Shown piece by piece: positions 7,247 through 16,015 of a stretch of DNA of 31,392 nt. Where the stretch lies: the NCBI GenBank assembly GCA_038562555.1, contig JBCFBK010000061.1, positions 1 to 31,392 on the forward strand, written 5' to 3'. Source of the stretch: JBCFBK01 sp038562555. Lineage in GTDB: Bacteria; Bacteroidota; Bacteroidia; Bacteroidales; Prolixibacteraceae. The notes under the pieces are model-generated. The model made no database searches. It was not told where the DNA came from and saw nothing but the letters and a program-made list of their open reading frames with translations. The position numbers and the translations under genes were made by a program. Position 1 is the stretch's first letter. Each line of letters begins with the position of its first letter.

Positions 7247-7947
7247 TAGCCTAACCTGCTGATCCGTTCGAGCTTATGAAAGTCCAGTATCTTGATTTTG
7301 CGTCCATCAATCGCAATCACCTTTTCACCGGCGAAAGTGGAAAGGGTACGGATCGCATTTGAGGTGGTCATATTCGATAAGTTGGCAATGTCTTCGCGCG
7401 ACAGGTATGCCTTGAGTGAAACGCCGTCATTCTCAAAGCCGTATTTCTCCTTGAGCAATACCAGCGATTCAGCCAGCCGCCCACGGATATGCTTCTGGGT
7501 CAGGTTAACCGTGCGTGCGTTTGAGAACCCAAGTTCCCTTGCAAGTTTGCGAAGTATTCTGATAGCACAGTCTGAATTTCTGAGGAGTCTTCCAAAGAAG
7601 AAATCAGGAGTCACCAGGCATACCAGCGAATCTTCGAGCGTGACTGCTGATGCAATATGTATTTCCTCGGCCAGGAGCGCCCGGTATCCTATATAACCCA
7701 TGGGCTTGGTCATGCGGATGATTTGTTCCCGGCCACCCACACCTTCCTTAAAGATTTTTACTTTTCCCTCGATCAAAAAGATAAAAGCGGTTGGCTTGTC
7801 ACCTTCCTTGTAAATAAATTCATTCTTCTTAAAAACCGTGATCGTTATGTGAGAAAGTAATTCCTCTTTTTCTTCGGGGGTCAACAAACTGAAAACAGAT
7901 TTCTGATTCTCAAAAATCTCTTTGATCCCCATTTCTTTACTCAGCAT
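7246..7947 (-). CDS. Crp/Fnr-family transcriptional regulator
   Basis: This 233-residue DNA-binding regulator has an N-terminal cyclic-nucleotide-binding-like beta-roll (about 20-130: FKKNEFIYKEGDKPTAFIFLIEGKVKIF...EQIIRM), a long dimerisation helix and a C-terminal winged helix-turn-helix (YLSREDIANLSNMTTSNAIRTLSTF). It lacks the N-terminal Cys cluster of oxygen-sensing FNR, and the canonical cAMP-contact residues of E. coli CRP are not evident, so the ligand is unknown. It stands alone between a terminator and a 142-bp upstream gap with its own -7 box. The neighbouring nadE gene, read in the same direction, does not clearly define its regulon. Confidence 0.9.
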   Translation of the reverse strand: MLSKEMGIKEIFENQKSVFSLLTPEEKEELLSHITITVFKKNEFIYKEGDKPTAFIFLIEGKVKIFKEGVGGREQIIRMTKPMGYIGYRALLAEEIHIASAVTLEDSLVCLVTPDFFFGRLLRNSDCAIRILRKLARELGFSNARTVNLTQKHIRGRLAESLVLLKEKYGFENDGVSLKAYLSREDIANLSNMTTSNAIRTLSTFAGEKVIAIDGRKIKILDFHKLERISRLG

Positions 7948-7975
7948 AGGTTTCAGTTTACATGTTTTACAGCAT

Positions 7976-7983
7976 CAAAGTTA
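7976..7983 (-). promoter_or_regulatory. Putative -7 box for the Crp-like regulator
   Basis: TAACTTTG on the minus strand fits the Bacteroidota TAnnTTTG consensus and lies about 30 bases upstream of the ATG at 7947. No clear -33 TTTG was seen at the usual spacing. Confidence 0.4.
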
Positions 7984-8089
7984 GTTAAATTTGTATAAAA
8001 TAAAATCTTTGGCCGACTTATTTTCAGTCTGTGATCCAACCGGCTAGCGACTATCTGTGAAGGTTCGGGCGAAAGAAACAATTTTTTGT

Positions 8090-9733
8090 TTAATGATACC
8101 GCGCCACAAGGGGCATCTTCCTTCCAAAACCAAAAGCCTTTGAGCTTACCCTTAGAATAGGAGGAGCCTGGAAGCGTTTATACTCGTTTTGATTCACCAT
8201 CCGGATCGTTTTTAAAACCGTGGCAGGTTCAAAACCTGCTGCTGTAATCTCGTCGGGCGACTGATTCAGCTCGATGTACCGGAAGAGAATGGCATCCAGA
8301 ATGGCATAATCCGGCAATGTATCGATATCTTTCTGGTCGGGCCTGAGTTCTGCCGAGGGCGGTTTGGCGATGCTGTTTTGAGGGATAATTTCCTTTTCAC
8401 GGTTGATATAGGCCGACAATTTATATACATCGGTCTTGTACACGTCGCCTAAAACAGCAAGTCCCCCGTTCATATCGCCGTACAGCGTGCCGTATCCGAC
8501 GGCACATTCGCTTTTATTTGTCGTGTTTAGCAGGATACTTCCGAACTTATTTGAAATGGCCATAACCAGGACGCCGCGCGTACGGGCCTGAATATTTTCT
8601 TCGGCCACCCCCGGAGGAAGGCTTCCGAAAACGGGAGTCAGCACATCTTCGAAGGCATCGACCATGTCGCGGATCGTGATTGTGTCGTGGCGAATTCCCA
8701 GGTTTTCGGCCAGCCGAATGGCATCGGTCACGCTATGCAGGGAAGAATATTTGGATGGCATTAAAACACCTCTCACAGATTCGGCGCCCAACGCCTTTGC
8801 AGCCAGCGCACAAACCAGAGCCGAGTCGATCCCTCCCGAAAGGCCCAGTACAGCGGCGGTGAAATTCATCTTCCGGAAATAATCGCGGATGCCCAGGATC
8901 AGGGCATCATGGATTTTTGCGATATAATCTTTCTGTTCCTGTTTTTTCTCCCGAGGCGAGTCGGTATCAACAACATAAAAATCTTCCTCAAAATAGGCCA
9001 GCTCAACCGGGATTGTTCCGTCGCTGCAAACAAAACAGGAGCCGCCGTCAAAGATCAGCTCCGTCTGGGCCCCGGTCTGGTTGACATAGACGATGGGTAA
9101 CTGAAAGCGGACCGCATTTTTCACGAGGATGTTTTTTCGCCAGTTTTCCTGATTATAGGAAAAAGGTGAGGCGGAAAGGTTGATTACCAGGTCTGGTTGA
9201 AGACGGCTGAGCTCTTCCATGGGCGAGGTTTGGTAAAGCTTATCCCTTCCAAATTCATTCTGAGTGGGTTGCTCGTCCCAAAGGTCCTCGCAAATGGTTA
9301 TGGCAAGTTTTTTACCGTGATATTCAATCAGCTCAAATTCCTGATTGGGTTCAAAGTGACGGTATTCGTCAAAAATGTCGTAAGTGGGCAGCAGCGACTT
9401 ATACCGGATTGCCTCGATCATTCCGTTGTTCAGGAAATAAGCAGCATTATACAGTCTCTTACCGCGGCTACCGGTGTTGATTGCCGGGGCTCCTACCAGC
9501 GCGGCTATGCCGGTGCAGGCTTTTGCGATTGTATGGACAGCCTCTTCGGCGTTTTCGATAAATTCTTTACGTTCCAGCAGATCATGTGGATAGTAGCCGG
9601 TCACCGAAAGCTCGGAGAATACGACCAGTTCTGCTCCGGCTTCTCTGGCCTTTTGAATGGATTTGATTATTTTTTTTGAGTTTTCCTCAAAATTGGCAAT
9701 ATGATAATTTAACTGTGACAGAGCGATTTTCAT
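8090..9733 (-). CDS. nadE: Glutamine-dependent NAD+ synthetase
   Basis: This enzyme makes NAD+ from deamido-NAD+ and ATP with glutamine as the nitrogen donor, the last step of NAD synthesis. The N-terminal nitrilase-type glutaminase domain (about 1-260) shows the Glu-Lys-Cys triad at E41 (FSELSVTGYYPHD), K112 (YKSLLPTYDIFDE) and C148 (TICEDLWD). The C-terminal synthetase domain has the pyrophosphate-binding SGGIDS at 299-304 and ISNKFGSILLNTTNKSE. The length of 547 residues suits the two-domain form and not the shorter ammonia-dependent type. All key residues are present. The gene appears monocistronic, with 79 bp separating it from the next gene on the same strand. Confidence 0.95.
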   Translation of the reverse strand: MKIALSQLNYHIANFEENSKKIIKSIQKAREAGAELVVFSELSVTGYYPHDLLERKEFIENAEEAVHTIAKACTGIAALVGAPAINTGSRGKRLYNAAYFLNNGMIEAIRYKSLLPTYDIFDEYRHFEPNQEFELIEYHGKKLAITICEDLWDEQPTQNEFGRDKLYQTSPMEELSRLQPDLVINLSASPFSYNQENWRKNILVKNAVRFQLPIVYVNQTGAQTELIFDGGSCFVCSDGTIPVELAYFEEDFYVVDTDSPREKKQEQKDYIAKIHDALILGIRDYFRKMNFTAAVLGLSGGIDSALVCALAAKALGAESVRGVLMPSKYSSLHSVTDAIRLAENLGIRHDTITIRDMVDAFEDVLTPVFGSLPPGVAEENIQARTRGVLVMAISNKFGSILLNTTNKSECAVGYGTLYGDMNGGLAVLGDVYKTDVYKLSAYINREKEIIPQNSIAKPPSAELRPDQKDIDTLPDYAILDAILFRYIELNQSPDEITAAGFEPATVLKTIRMVNQNEYKRFQAPPILRVSSKAFGFGRKMPLVARYH

Positions 9734-9812
9734 GGTATTCGGGTTAGTGTTTTATTTCTGAACGAAGGTGATCTGTTTTGATTCCTGCTTTCTCAGGCAA
9801 GAGTGCTGCCGG

Positions 9813-10475
9813 TCAGAAAATCAGTCCCAATTTAAAAACCAATGAATTAACCGTTGTTTTTCCGTCGGAATAATGCTCTTTCGTAACATCGGTGAGGCCG
9901 TCCTTAAAAATAATTCCGAGGGTCAGGGCATTTCCCGAACCCAGGTCAAAATCAGCCCCGAGTCCCAGGTTCATGGCTAAGTTAAAGAGCCTGATTTCGT
10001 TCTGGATGTCCGATTTATCCAAAACACCGTCGCTGGTGTCTCCTTTTGCCCTGACATTGGCAAAGGCCGATAGCCCGAACTGGCCCCAGATTGTCCAGCG
10101 CTTAAACTGACTCGTTTTAAGTTTGACTGCCATAGGAACTTCCAGGTACTGCAGGCGGTAGCGGATCGTGCTTCCTGCGTTGATGGTCTCCCCTGCGAAT
10201 TCAAACGGGTCGGCATTATTGTAGTCGAGTTCACCGCCTGTATTGCTCAGGAGGAAACCTGTGGTTAGTGCATACCGCTGCAGGTCGTCGAAAAAAACGT
10301 CGGCAACTACACCGAAGTCGTAGCCTGCTTTTACATTCCCCGCGCTTATTTCGTTTTCTCCCGCGCTCATCCAGTTGATGGAAGGGCCGGTCGAAAACGA
10401 CAGTTGTAAGTTCTTTTGAGCAAAAAGGCTGCCCGTGATCATGACTGTGCAAATGAGGAGGGTAATCTTTTTCAT
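9813..10475 (-). CDS. Outer-membrane beta-barrel (porin-like) protein
   Basis: The 220-residue product begins with a classic Sec signal peptide (MKKITLLICTVMITGSLFAQ, likely cut after AQ). The mature part alternates polar and aromatic or hydrophobic residues, with strands such as TIRYRLQYLEVPMAVKLKT and MNLGLGADFDLGSGNALTLGI, and ends in a hydrophobic Phe (VFKLGLIF). This fits the small outer-membrane beta-barrel family common in Bacteroidota (PF13568-like). The substrate or role is unknown. It lies 45 bp downstream of the MscS gene on the same strand, so the two may be co-transcribed, which would suit a shared envelope-stress context. Confidence 0.8.
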   Translation of the reverse strand: MKKITLLICTVMITGSLFAQKNLQLSFSTGPSINWMSAGENEISAGNVKAGYDFGVVADVFFDDLQRYALTTGFLLSNTGGELDYNNADPFEFAGETINAGSTIRYRLQYLEVPMAVKLKTSQFKRWTIWGQFGLSAFANVRAKGDTSDGVLDKSDIQNEIRLFNLAMNLGLGADFDLGSGNALTLGIIFKDGLTDVTKEHYSDGKTTVNSLVFKLGLIF

Positions 10476-10520
10476 GTTTCTGTATTTTAAAGCTGTGAGC
10501 CGAAATTGTTTCAGATCTAT

Positions 10521-11441
10521 TTATTTCCCGGTTTCATCAACCACCAGTTTAAGCGGACTGATGTCTTCACCCCAGTATATGGTTTGGTGCGGGAACGGAA
10601 TTTCAATCTTATTCTCGTCAAATGCCTCTTTCAGCCGTTTGCGGTACTCCCGCCCGGTCGTCCATTGATCGCCCGGCCTGGTTTTAATGCGGGCTTTTAT
10701 GATCAGCGCACTGTCGCCGAACTGGTCAAGTCCGAAGATTTCCATTGGTTCCAGGATTTTAACCTTGAAATCTTCATCGTTTCTCAGCCCTTCCGCGACC
10801 TCCTGCATAACCCGGACGACCTTGCTCAGGTCTTCCTTATAAGCGACACCGATGTCGAATACCATAGCGGACCATCCCTTGGTCATATTGGCGATCGTGT
10901 TGATTTTTCCGTTTTGAAAAACATGGACGGTTCCTGACATGTCGCGCAGTGTTACCGTTCGGAGCTGAATATCTTCAACCGATCCGCTCGTCCCGTTGAG
11001 AATAACAACGTCCCCCATCCTGATCTGGTTTTCGAGCAGAATGAAAAAGCCGCTGATGAAATCACGGACGAGTTCCTGGGCGCCAAATCCGACTGCCAGT
11101 CCGACGATCCCGGCACCGGCAATAATCGGTGCGATGTCGATATTGAATTTCCGCAGAAAAATCATGATAAACACCAGCCAGATCAGGATAAAAGATCCCC
11201 GTCTGAGAATTCCCGTAAGCGTATGTAATCTTTTTTCAGCCTCCAGATCGGGTCCGTCAGGATGACCCAGCGCCCGTTTCAGAAATAAGTTCTTCATATT
11301 GTTGATAAAGAAACTTACCAAACGGAGTGAAACGATCAACAGAACGATTAGCAGAATAATAGAAGGCAGTTGCGTGATAGCCCAGGTTTTCAATGCCCCA
11401 AACAAAACGTCCCAGAAATTATCAGAAAGAATATTTTCCAT
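10521..11441 (-). CDS. MscS-family mechanosensitive ion channel
   Basis: This 306-residue inner-membrane channel would open under membrane tension to release solutes during osmotic downshock. Three hydrophobic segments are visible: about 22-50 (LPSIILLIVLLIVSLRLVSFF), about 76-95 (FILIWLVFIMIFL), and the pore-lining third helix rich in Gly and Ala (IIAGAGIVGLAVGFGAQELV). The conserved beta domain follows (FFILLENQIRMGDVVILNGTSGSVEDIQLRTVTLRD), with HVFQNGKI after it. The C-terminal alpha/beta part ends with the typical IPFPHQTIY. The length is that of a small MscS. A good -7/-33 pair precedes the start. Confidence 0.93.
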   Translation of the reverse strand: MENILSDNFWDVLFGALKTWAITQLPSIILLIVLLIVSLRLVSFFINNMKNLFLKRALGHPDGPDLEAEKRLHTLTGILRRGSFILIWLVFIMIFLRKFNIDIAPIIAGAGIVGLAVGFGAQELVRDFISGFFILLENQIRMGDVVILNGTSGSVEDIQLRTVTLRDMSGTVHVFQNGKINTIANMTKGWSAMVFDIGVAYKEDLSKVVRVMQEVAEGLRNDEDFKVKILEPMEIFGLDQFGDSALIIKARIKTRPGDQWTTGREYRKRLKEAFDENKIEIPFPHQTIYWGEDISPLKLVVDETGK

Positions 11442-11477
11442 GTTTAATGATCGTTTTCAGATAATATATTTGATGGT

Positions 11478-11509
11478 CAAATTTATATCAATTTTCGCAT
11501 CCGACACAA
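11478..11509 (-). promoter_or_regulatory. Putative promoter of the MscS gene
   Basis: On the minus strand TAAATTTG (11478-11485) matches the TAnnTTTG -7 box exactly. TTG at 11507-11509 lies 21 bases upstream, where the -33 element of Bacteroidota promoters is expected. The ATG at 11441 would have a leader of roughly 30 bases. Confidence 0.55.
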
Positions 11510-11702
11510 TAAACATCCTGTTTTTGCCCAACTAAAAGCTGCCGTTTACAATCAGGAATCAGACATTCGACCGGCGGGAAGTGCGGTTTGTCGGAAAGAC
11601 ATGCATTTTTGTTAAGCAAATACTAAATTTATCAGCGGTTGACTTTAAACGTTTTCATTAAACAGTAGTCTGATAACTAAATCAATTTTCACAGCGCAAC
11701 AA

Positions 11703-12596
11703 ATGAAGATCACCATCGAAGGCCTTTGTAAAATTTATCCGAACGGGAATAAGGCCATTAACCATATTGATCTTGAAATTCACGACGGGATGTTTGGTCT
11801 GCTTGGCCCAAATGGTGCCGGGAAATCAACCCTGATGCGTATCCTGGTTACGTTAATGAAGCCGAGCTCGGGAAAGGTAACCATCGATGGTCTTGATCTG
11901 ATAAAAAACCGGAAAGAAATTCGCAGTATGCTGGGCTACCTGCCCCAGGATTCTCGTTTTTTTTCCAAACTGACAACCTATGAATTTCTTGATTACGCTG
12001 CCCGTCTGGCAGGTATGAAGTCGTCTGGGGAGCGGGCGGCGGCAGTGGAACACATGCTTGAGGAGGTCGGGCTTTTTGAGGCGCGCGACAGGCAGGCCAA
12101 CAAACTTTCGGGAGGGATGAAACGAAGGCTGGGTATTGCCCAGGCCCTCATTAACAATCCGCGGCTGATTATCGTGGATGAACCCACTACCGGACTTGAT
12201 CCCGAAGAACGGATCCGGTTCCGAAACCTGCTTTCAACGATCTCAACCAGCAATGTGATTATTATTCTTTCAACGCATATTGTAGGCGATATCTCAAGTA
12301 CCTGCAAAAATATGGCCTTGCTCAACGGTGGTGAGCTCGCGTACAGCGGAGCCCCCGATGCACTGGTCGAAAAGGCGGCGGGTAAGGTCTGGCTCATTAA
12401 GGCAACTGAAGCGGAATACATGGAAATCAATGAAAAATTTCCGGTTATATCGAACGTGCCAACCAGCGATGGTTGGGAAGTGCAGGTTGTCGCTGACACG
12501 ATAAACGGCTATTCAGGTCACCCGATCGATCCCAACCTGGAACACGCCTATGTTTACTTTATGGAAAGAAACTTAAATCAATGGACTACTAACTAA
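11703..12596 (+). CDS. ABC transporter ATP-binding protein
   Basis: This soluble nucleotide-binding subunit powers an ABC-2 type permease, most likely the protein encoded six bases downstream. The A-loop tyrosine is Y12 in LCKIYPNG. Walker A is GPNGAGKST at 35-43, the Q-loop is in LGYLPQ, the ABC signature is LSGGM at 135-139, Walker B ends at D159-E160 (LIIVDEPTTGLDP), and the H-loop is H192. All elements are intact. The C-terminal tail of about 80 residues is of the DrrA/CcmA-like kind. It is a close paralog of the ATPase domain at the end of the RND fusion in the same operon, sharing for example GMFGLLGPNGAGKST and ERIRFRNLL. It is the first gene of the 15.4 kb transporter operon. Confidence 0.93.
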   Translation: MKITIEGLCKIYPNGNKAINHIDLEIHDGMFGLLGPNGAGKSTLMRILVTLMKPSSGKVTIDGLDLIKNRKEIRSMLGYLPQDSRFFSKLTTYEFLDYAARLAGMKSSGERAAAVEHMLEEVGLFEARDRQANKLSGGMKRRLGIAQALINNPRLIIVDEPTTGLDPEERIRFRNLLSTISTSNVIIILSTHIVGDISSTCKNMALLNGGELAYSGAPDALVEKAAGKVWLIKATEAEYMEINEKFPVISNVPTSDGWEVQVVADTINGYSGHPIDPNLEHAYVYFMERNLNQWTTN

Positions 12597-12602
12597 GCTG
12601 AC

Positions 12603-15600
12603 ATGACCCTGATTCATTACATTTGGTCTATTGCTCTTTATGAAACAAAGACCCTGTTGCGTAGCTGGTTTTTTCGGATTTTCGCTATTATTTCAATGGT
12701 CTTTCTGTTTTTCTTCAATTTTGGCGTATTAACACAAGCCAGTGGCGGGGCCGGCGAATGGCAGGTGAAGGGGCTTCCTTCGATCATTCCTTACGTGAAC
12801 CTTTTGTTTTTGAATGTAGTACAGGCGGTTATCGCCATTTTTCTGGCATCGGATTTTCTCAAACGTGACAAAAAGCTCGATACGACCGAGGTCATTTACA
12901 TGCGGCCCATGACCAACGGCGAATACGTGGCCGGTAAAACACTGGGAAACCTGGCGGTATTTATTGTTCTTAACCTGATCATTCTGGTGATCGCGCTCAT
13001 TTTTAACCTCATTGTGGAGAATGTGTCGGTCAACGGGCCAGCGTATCTGTGGTACTTTCTGCTGATCAGCGTGCCAACCCTTATTTTCATTATGGGCCTT
13101 TCGTTTTTCATTATGTCGCTGATCCGTAACCAGGCGGTCACTTTTGTTGTCCTGTTAGGTTATGTTGCCATATCTCTGTTTTACCTCAGGGATAAATTCT
13201 ATTATCTGTTCGATTATATGGCCTTTAACATTCCCATGACCCTCTCTGACTTCGTTGGATTTGGCGATTTGGAGAAGATATTGATTCATAGGGGAATGTA
13301 CTTTTTTCTGGGATTGGCAGGGATCTTTTTCACCATTATTATGCTCAGGCGTTTACCAAGTTCAGCCGGCACCGGGCATATTGCTACGGTATTTGGGTCA
13401 ATTTTCCTGCTGGTTGGAGCTTTCCTCGGCTATAGCCACGTATCCTCTTTTCTGAAAGAGCAGAACCTTCGGTCGGAAATGCTTTCCCTGAACGACCGGT
13501 ATCTCAGTACCTCGCAGGTTGAGGTGACAGACTATCACATTAAAGTGGATCATCTGGGTGAGACCATTGCCTGCGAAAGCACATTAACGATTGAGAATAA
13601 AAAAGCGGAGACCAACAAGCAGGTCATCTTTAGCCTGAATCCCGGCCTGACACTTGAACAGGTGCTGGTTGAAGGGAAAGAACTTCCGTTCCGGCAACAG
13701 TTAAATATCGTCGAACTGACCGGGCTTGAACTGGATCCGGGAGAGCAGGCGAAGGTCGTTTTTTCCTATAAAGGCAGCATAGATGAAGGAGCTTGTTACC
13801 TGGATATTGACGATGAAAACAGGATGGAGCCGAACCGTGTTTTTGTTTACCAGATCGATAAGCGGTATGCATTCATTATGCCTGATTATGTCTTGCTTAC
13901 ACGGGAGAATAACTGGTATCCGATTCCCGGAGCGGGTTACGGATACAAAAACAGTCAGTGGTTCAGCAGGCAGTTCAGCAATTTTCAGCTTGAGGTGTCA
14001 ACCAGGCCCGGGTTAACCGCCATTTCACAGGGCAAGCTCACGCAAGAGAAAAATCAGTTCATCTTTAGGTCAACACATCCGCAGTCTCAGATTTCGCTGA
14101 TCATTGGCAAATATGAACTAAAGCAGGACACGATAGACGGAATTGATTTCAGCGCCTGGATTCATCAGGGACACGACTATTTTTCTCAGTTTTTTGAGGA
14201 AATCAAAGACACTGTTCCTGCAGTCGTTTCTGAGTCTTTACAGGATTTCGAGCGCAGCATTGACTTGTATTATCCGTTTGAACGCTTGTTTTTGGTTGAG
14301 GTTCCCATTCAATTTTATTCGTACGAGCGGATTTTAAGCGGAACCAGGGAGCAGGTTCAACCTGAAATGATCCTTTTTACTGAAAAAGGAGTGCTTGCAG
14401 GCGAGGCCGATTTTTATGGGAGAATGAATTCAGGCAGAGGATTCGGCCCACGAACAGATGAAAACCTGACACCCCGCGAAAAGAAAATCAATGTGCTAAA
14501 AAACTTTCTTTCATCGTTTACCCGTGAACAGGGACGGCCTGATTTTCGCAGGTCCCAGGGACAAACCCGGGTGGAGGAAAAGAAAAATCCTTTTTATGCC
14601 TTTCCCTTGTTTTATAATTATGCCTATTACATCCGTTCAGACCGATGGCCGGTAACTGACCGCGTTTTCGAGGCCTACAAGAAACAGTCGGGCAGTTCCC
14701 CCGGAATGGGATTTGTGCGGGAGATGCAGGGCATGTCGGAGGATGAGCAGGCTAATCTGGCTTTGCTCTCACAAAGTTTTGAAGAAATCCTTCATGATCC
14801 GGATCAAAAACTGATTGTTGATAACGTGATCCAGTTGAAAGGTGCTGCATTATTTTCCGTTATAAAAAGAAAGACAGGAGAAGAAACCTTTGAAGATTTT
14901 CTTTATGATTTTTTGGACCAGACAAAATTTAAAACGGCCACCATCAATGACTTTAATAACCAGATTCAGGAGCGGTTTGGCCTGGATCTGATCCCCTACA
15001 TGCAGGACTGGTTCCAAAGCAAAGAATTGCCGGCATTTCTGATTGGAAACGTGGCTGCCGTAAATGTGCTGGATGGCGACCAGTTAAAAACCATGGTAAA
15101 ACTCAAGGTGAGTAATACCGAAAATACCGAAGGCATTATTTCCATTGATTTCCGGCTGGGAGGAGGCGGGGGCGGTCGTTTTGGCGGTATGGGCGGTTCC
15201 ATGGAGACGATCAGCAAACTGATCCATCTGGAAGGAATGCAAACCAAGGAGGTAAGTCTGCTGCTTAACGGAACTCCCCGCGGGGCTACTATCAACACAT
15301 TTACCTCTAAAAATATCCCCTCGGAAATACGGATCCCGCTCGACAATGTGGAGGAGGATAAAAAGGCTGTTCCGTACGAAGGCGAGATCGTCGTTGAAAA
15401 TCCGGTCCGGATTGCAGAGGATAATGAAATTATCGTCGATAATGAAGATCCGGGATTTGTTGTCGGGGCAGGTTCTGAAACCGGTCTCCTTCAGCGGCTT
15501 ATAATACAGGAAGACGGGAATCCGGAAAAATATTCCGGCTTTTCGGGATGGCGGGTGCCAAGAAACTGGACGCTGACCACCAATTCTGGTTTCTACGGCG

Positions 15601-15947
15601 CTTATATTCGTTCGGCCTATTACATCCGGCCCGGCGAAGGCGACCGGAAAGTGACCTGGAAAATCCCGATTAAAGGAAATGGGTATTATGATGTTTTTGT
15701 CTATACCTATAAGGATAGTCAACGCTTTGGAAGACGGGGCGGCGACGAAATGAACGGCGAGTACCATTACATCGTGCATCATGACGACGGGGAGGAAGAA
15801 GCAACGATTGAGCTTAAGTCGGCTGATGCGGGATGGAATCATCTTGGGGCTTATTATTTCTCGCCCGACTCGGCGGTTATTGAACTGACGAACAAGTCGG
15901 ACGCCCGTATGATCGTTGCCGACGCGGTGAAGCTGATAAAACAGTGA
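12603..15947 (+). CDS. ABC permease with degenerate M1-peptidase-like and golvesin-like domains
   Basis: This 1114-residue inner-membrane protein starts with an ABC-2 permease region of about seven helices (residues 20-285), including a cytosolic loop with KRDKKLDTTEVIYMRPMTNGEY. The odd helix count would place the remainder in the periplasm. Residues about 300-830 resemble the M1 aminopeptidase fold (YPFERLFLVEVPIQFYSY, LFYNYAYYIRSDRWPVTD), as in known ABC-permease/M1 fusions of Bacteroidota. However, no HExxH zinc motif occurs anywhere, so peptidase activity is unlikely. A Gly-rich loop (about 852-866) separates it from the rest. The last 150 residues (about 962-1114) resemble a golvesin C-terminal-like domain, a possible carbohydrate or surface-binding module (GWNHLGAYYFSPDSAVIELT, then VADAVKLIK). 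The domain assignments come from pattern recognition without a search. Confidence 0.75.
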   Translation: MTLIHYIWSIALYETKTLLRSWFFRIFAIISMVFLFFFNFGVLTQASGGAGEWQVKGLPSIIPYVNLLFLNVVQAVIAIFLASDFLKRDKKLDTTEVIYMRPMTNGEYVAGKTLGNLAVFIVLNLIILVIALIFNLIVENVSVNGPAYLWYFLLISVPTLIFIMGLSFFIMSLIRNQAVTFVVLLGYVAISLFYLRDKFYYLFDYMAFNIPMTLSDFVGFGDLEKILIHRGMYFFLGLAGIFFTIIMLRRLPSSAGTGHIATVFGSIFLLVGAFLGYSHVSSFLKEQNLRSEMLSLNDRYLSTSQVEVTDYHIKVDHLGETIACESTLTIENKKAETNKQVIFSLNPGLTLEQVLVEGKELPFRQQLNIVELTGLELDPGEQAKVVFSYKGSIDEGACYLDIDDENRMEPNRVFVYQIDKRYAFIMPDYVLLTRENNWYPIPGAGYGYKNSQWFSRQFSNFQLEVSTRPGLTAISQGKLTQEKNQFIFRSTHPQSQISLIIGKYELKQDTIDGIDFSAWIHQGHDYFSQFFEEIKDTVPAVVSESLQDFERSIDLYYPFERLFLVEVPIQFYSYERILSGTREQVQPEMILFTEKGVLAGEADFYGRMNSGRGFGPRTDENLTPREKKINVLKNFLSSFTREQGRPDFRRSQGQTRVEEKKNPFYAFPLFYNYAYYIRSDRWPVTDRVFEAYKKQSGSSPGMGFVREMQGMSEDEQANLALLSQSFEEILHDPDQKLIVDNVIQLKGAALFSVIKRKTGEETFEDFLYDFLDQTKFKTATINDFNNQIQERFGLDLIPYMQDWFQSKELPAFLIGNVAAVNVLDGDQLKTMVKLKVSNTENTEGIISIDFRLGGGGGGRFGGMGGSMETISKLIHLEGMQTKEVSLLLNGTPRGATINTFTSKNIPSEIRIPLDNVEEDKKAVPYEGEIVVENPVRIAEDNEIIVDNEDPGFVVGAGSETGLLQRLIIQEDGNPEKYSGFSGWRVPRNWTLTTNSGFYGAYIRSAYYIRPGEGDRKVTWKIPIKGNGYYDVFVYTYKDSQRFGRRGGDEMNGEYHYIVHHDDGEEEATIELKSADAGWNHLGAYYFSPDSAVIELTNKSDARMIVADAVKLIKQ

Positions 15948-15954
15948 GAAAGCG

Positions 15955-16010
15955 ATTAGCTATTAGCCTTTAGCTTTTAGTAAAACTTAAACATTAAACA
16001 TTGAACGTTA
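15955..16010. repeat. Degenerate heptamer repeat array before the TolC-like gene
   Basis: Eight consecutive 7-base units can be laid out, starting ATTAGCT and ATTAGCC and drifting to AACATTA and AACATTG. The array fills nearly the whole 68-bp spacer between the ABC permease gene and the TolC-family gene inside the operon. Confidence 0.7.
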
Positions 16011-16015
16011 GACAT

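Noticed and set aside
11600..11702. A promoter for the transporter operon
   Set aside because: TTGACT and a partial TAAATTTA occur, but not at spacings that fit either the Bacteroidota or the sigma-70 consensus, so no promoter was called.
15084..15842. Minus-strand frame of 252 codons opposite the end of the large ABC permease
   Set aside because: The plus strand encodes the Gly-rich loop and the golvesin-like domain there; the reverse frame shows no known motif.
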